A stretch of DNA of 64,000 nt, from assembly GCF_963668385.1 (NCBI RefSeq), contig NZ_OY764327.1, forward strand, positions 744,001-808,000, read 5' to 3'. The notes under the pieces were generated by a model that saw only the letters and a program-made list of their open reading frames with translations, did no database searches and had not been told where the DNA came from. Below, in pieces: positions 60,646 through 64,000 of this stretch; the first letter of the stretch is position 1, and each line of letters starts with the position of its first letter. The DNA comes from an uncultured Carboxylicivirga sp. (GTDB taxonomy: Bacteria; Bacteroidota; Bacteroidia; Bacteroidales; Marinilabiliaceae). The translations under genes were made by a program, and so were the position numbers.

Positions 60646-63600
60646 ATGATGCAGAAAAGATTTCCAAAACCTCAGGGGTTGTACGACCCAGCCAACGAAC
60701 GTGACAATTGTGGAATTGGTTTTGTTGCCAATATAAAAGGACAACAAACCAACGACATTGTAAAACGTGGCTTAGAGGTATTAACCAATATGACTCACCG
60801 TGGTGCAGAAAGTTCCGATAATAAATCGGGCGACGGTGCAGGAATATTGATGCAGGTACCACACGACTTTTGTAAAACCTGTGGATTTAATTTACCTGAA
60901 AAAGGTAAGTATGGAACCGGCTTGGTTTTTTTACCTACTAATGAAAAAGAGGCACATAAGTGTCTTGAAACTCTGGATAAATTTTTTCTCACGGAAGGCC
61001 TTGAATTAATTGGTTATAGAGATGTACCTGTAGACAGTAGTGTTATTGGCGAAATTGCCCAAAGCACCGAACCTACTATTCGCCAAGTATTTGTCAAAGG
61101 AAATTACGAACAAGATTTATTAGAAAGAAAACTTTACCTAGCACGTAAGCAAGCTGAGAATGCTATTCGCCAATCAGACATGAGCGAAAAAGAAGCATTT
61201 TATCTTCCAAGTTTATCTTCAAAAATATTTATATATAAAGGTATGCTTACCCCTGAGCAATTAGGACAGTATTACCTTGATTTAAAAGATCCGAATGTAA
61301 AAAGTGCGATTTCGTTAGTTCACTCACGTTTTAGTACTAATACATTCCCAACCTGGGATCTGGCTCAGCCATTCCGTATTTTAGCTCATAACGGTGAAAT
61401 CAATACAGTTAAAGGAAACCGTTTATGGATGCAGGCTAGAGAGAGCCTACTTGAATCAGACTTATTTGGCGATGATCTAAAAAAGATATTCCCGGTTATA
61501 GAACCCGACAAGAGTGATTCTGCTTCGTTAGATAACGTTTTGGAGTTCCTTTTCTTAACAGGAAGAACACTTCCGCATGCGTTAAGTATGATGATTCCGG
61601 AATCGTGGAATAGCAAAAATCCAATTCCAAAAAGTTTAAAGGCTTACTACGAATATCATTCAACCATTATGGAGCCATGGGACGGTCCTGCTTCAATCGT
61701 ATTTTCTGATGGTAGATTTATTGGAGGTACGCTTGACCGTAACGGTTTACGTCCATCAAGATATATTATTACTAAAGATGATATGATTGTAATGGGCTCT
61801 GAAGTAGGTGTTCAAACATTCCCTGCCGAAGCCATTAAAGAGAAAGGACGCTTAAGACCGGGTAAACTATTATTGGTTGATACGCAATTAGGAATTATTA
61901 TTCCTGATGAAGAAATAAAATTACAATTATCGAAACGTCATCCTTACGAAAATTGGTTAAAAGAAAATCGTATTCGATTACGTGAGATTGAATCTCACAA
62001 TCCGGTTAAATCCAATTTAGGAGATAAGTACGATACCTATATTAAAGCCTTTGGTTATAATAAAGAAGATTTTGACCATATCATAAAACCAATGGCAACT
62101 ACTGCGGGCGAACCGATCGGATCAATGGGGAACGATACTCCAATTGCCGCCTTATCGGACAAACCGCAACGCTTATTTTCTTATTTCCGTCAATTATTTG
62201 CTCAGGTAACCAATCCTCCTATTGATCCAATTCGTGAAGGATTGGTAATGGCACTAACTAACTATATTGGTTCTGTATCTAAAAATTTACTTAGCGAAGA
62301 ACCATCCCAATGTCGCTCGATTAAATTCGAGAGTCCAATCATGACAAACAATGATTTGGCTAAGATTAAGGATTTCCGTCGTGAAGAATTTACCCACATT
62401 ACCATTCCAATGGTATATAAGGTAAAAGATGGAAAAAAAGGCCTTGAAAAGGCAATTGATGCAATTTGCACAGCTGCAGAAAAAGCAGTTGACGAAGGAA
62501 AAAATTATATCATTTTAAGCGATAAGGATATTGATGCAGAACATGCAGCTATACCATCTTTACTTGCCACTGCGGCAACACATCACCACTTGATTAAAGC
62601 TAAAAAGCGTATGCAGGTGGGATTAGTTGTTGAAACAGGTGAGGCCAGAGAGGTGATGCACTTTGCATTGTTATTAGGATATGGTGCTTCTGTAATCAAT
62701 CCTTATGTATGCTTTGCTGTATTAGACGAATTAACTTCTTCGGGTAAAATTGATATTGACTTCCCAGAAGCTCGTCGAAACTATATCAAAGCTGTTGATA
62801 AAGGTCTGCTTAAGATCTTCTCAAAAATGGGAATCAGCACCTTGAGAAGTTATCATGGATCGCAAATTTTCGAAGCATTAGGTATTTCTGACGAAGTTAT
62901 CAACAAATGCTTTATTGGTACACCTTCTAAAATTGGTGGTATCGGATTCGAAGAGATTGCTAAAGAAAGTGCAATAGATCATGCAAAAGCTTTTGCCCCC
63001 ACTTTCAATAAAAATCCATTTGACTCCAAAGGAAGCTATGCTTATCGCAAATACGGTGAGAAGCACGGATGGAACCCTGAAACCATTGGTTTATTGCAAT
63101 GGGCAACATCGCAAAACGATTATTCTAAATACAAAGAATATAGCCAACGCGTTGATAAGGATAATCAAACCCCTCTATTTTTAAGAGGTTTGATGAAATT
63201 CCGCAAAGGAAAATCAATCGATATCAACGAGGTAGAACCTGTAGAAGCAATTATGAAACGCTTCGTAACAGGAGCCATGTCGTATGGTTCGATTTCAAAA
63301 GAAGCACACGAGGCAATGGCAAGAGCCATGAATACTGTTGGCGGACGAAGCAACACCGGAGAAGGTGGTGAGGATGCCGAAAGATTCAAAAGCGATGCCC
63401 GTAGTTCAATCAAACAAATTGCGAGTGGTAGATTTGGTGTTACTAATAACTACCTCGTAAATGCCGATGAACTTCAAATTAAAATTGCACAGGGTGCTAA
63501 GCCAGGTGAAGGTGGTCAGTTACCAGGATTTAAAGTAGATAAGATTATAGCCCGTTTACGTAATTCAACACCGGGTATTACATTAATATCGCCTCCTCCT

Positions 63601-64000
63601 CACCACGATATTTATTCTATTGAGGATTTGGCTCAGTTAATCTACGACCTTAAAAACACCAATCCGTCGGCACGAATCAGTGTAAAACTGGTATCGGAAA
63701 ATGGAGTTGGAACAGTTGCTGCAGGTGTAGCTAAAGCTCATGCCGATCTTATTGTTATTAGTGGAACTGAAGGAGGTACAGGTGCCAGCCCAACAAGTTC
63801 GATTAAACATGCAGGTCTGCCTGTTGAAATAGGTTTGGCTGAAACACAACAAACATTGGTAATGAATAACCTTCGTGGAAGGGTTAAAATTCAAACTGAT
63901 GGACAGTTAAAAACTGGTTTAGATGTTGTTAAAATGGCCATGTTAGGAGCCGAAGAGTACGGTTTTGCAACTTCAGCATTAGTTACCTTAGGATGTATCA
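60646..64000 (+). CDS. gltB: Glutamate synthase large subunit (3' end outside window)
   Basis: GltB transfers the amide of glutamine to 2-oxoglutarate, making glutamate in the GS-GOGAT path. The 1118 codons present cover a short propeptide, the class II glutaminase domain with its catalytic Cys at residue 22 (DNCGIGF), the central domain and most of the FMN barrel ([28 protein letters not shown]). It is cut just at the first cysteine of the 3Fe-4S site (LVTLGCI). ATG at 60646 is chosen; the next codon is also ATG. It is divergent from the porin-glnK-amt operon. Confidence 0.96.
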   Translation, partial: MMQKRFPKPQGLYDPANERDNCGIGFVANIKGQQTNDIVKRGLEVLTNMTHRGAESSDNKSGDGAGILMQVPHDFCKTCGFNLPEKGKYGTGLVFLPTNEKEAHKCLETLDKFFLTEGLELIGYRDVPVDSSVIGEIAQSTEPTIRQVFVKGNYEQDLLERKLYLARKQAENAIRQSDMSEKEAFYLPSLSSKIFIYKGMLTPEQLGQYYLDLKDPNVKSAISLVHSRFSTNTFPTWDLAQPFRILAHNGEINTVKGNRLWMQARESLLESDLFGDDLKKIFPVIEPDKSDSASLDNVLEFLFLTGRTLPHALSMMIPESWNSKNPIPKSLKAYYEYHSTIMEPWDGPASIVFSDGRFIGGTLDRNGLRPSRYIITKDDMIVMGSEVGVQTFPAEAIKEKGRLRPGKLLLVDTQLGIIIPDEEIKLQLSKRHPYENWLKENRIRLREIESHNPVKSNLGDKYDTYIKAFGYNKEDFDHIIKPMATTAGEPIGSMGNDTPIAALSDKPQRLFSYFRQLFAQVTNPPIDPIREGLVMALTNYIGSVSKNLLSEEPSQCRSIKFESPIMTNNDLAKIKDFRREEFTHITIPMVYKVKDGKKGLEKAIDAICTAAEKAVDEGKNYIILSDKDIDAEHAAIPSLLATAATHHHLIKAKKRMQVGLVVETGEAREVMHFALLLGYGASVINPYVCFAVLDELTSSGKIDIDFPEARRNYIKAVDKGLLKIFSKMGISTLRSYHGSQIFEALGISDEVINKCFIGTPSKIGGIGFEEIAKESAIDHAKAFAPTFNKNPFDSKGSYAYRKYGEKHGWNPETIGLLQWATSQNDYSKYKEYSQRVDKDNQTPLFLRGLMKFRKGKSIDINEVEPVEAIMKRFVTGAMSYGSISKEAHEAMARAMNTVGGRSNTGEGGEDAERFKSDARSSIKQIASGRFGVTNNYLVNADELQIKIAQGAKPGEGGQLPGFKVDKIIARLRNSTPGITLISPPPHHDIYSIEDLAQLIYDLKNTNPSARISVKLVSENGVGTVAAGVAKAHADLIVISGTEGGTGASPTSSIKHAGLPVEIGLAETQQTLVMNNLRGRVKIQTDGQLKTGLDVVKMAMLGAEEYGFATSALVTLGCI

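Overview
The window is a low-GC chromosomal segment of a Bacteroidota bacterium. The evidence is the gliding/type IX secretion genes gldE and gldD, a type B type IX sorting domain, the phylum-specific -7 promoter motif TAnnTTTG before many genes, near-absence of Shine-Dalgarno sites, a tiny mS38/bS22-like ribosomal protein, a bacterial GGGP synthase and a DUF4290 gene. The [FeFe]-hydrogenase maturase HydF suggests an anaerobic or facultative lifestyle, as in marine Marinilabiliales-type lineages; the exact lineage is an inference. No transposase, integrase, phage gene, CRISPR array, tRNA or rRNA was found, so this looks like core chromosome.

Layout. 1-7 kb: RNase G (cut by the window start), the tiny ribosomal protein and HU on the minus strand, then mutY-ssb-gldE-gldD-PPTase-GGGPS on the plus strand. 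7-13 kb: an iron alcohol dehydrogenase followed by a signalling run (histidine kinase, LuxR-type regulator, lone receiver, methyl-accepting protein); two of these genes carry Shine-Dalgarno sequences, rare in this phylum. 13-19.5 kb: a degenerate retropepsin-like protein, a phosphatase homologue that has lost its catalytic residues, a PII-like DUF190 protein, an EF-G2 paralogue without the catalytic His, and a T9SS cargo protein. 19.7-29.7 kb: pcrA/uvrD, DUF4290, murA (Cys to Asp, the fosfomycin-insensitive form), a Cys-less/Cys-containing thioredoxin pair, grpE-dnaJ, a kinase and a FAD oxidoreductase.

29.8-36.3 kb holds the most system-like locus: YbjN/CesT-like, PspA, DUF4178, a Ser/Arg-rich membrane-anchored protein, DUF350, membrane-fused spermidine synthase, AdoMet decarboxylase and a K+ channel. 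It joins membrane-stress, polyamine and potassium functions, with a strong terminator hairpin just before the polyamine genes. 37-49 kb: hydF, an acyl-activating enzyme fused to ACP and acyltransferase, a PAS kinase, a ppx - sigma54 activator - aspA operon and an ABC exporter. 49.5-55.6 kb: a small regulon in which a membrane protein/winged-helix operon and creD share a 17-bp palindrome, then CHAD, CotH-like and epimerase genes. 55.7-64 kb: a SAM-I riboswitch before aspartokinase, then a nitrogen-assimilation block (porin, glnK, amt, and divergent gltB cut by the window end).
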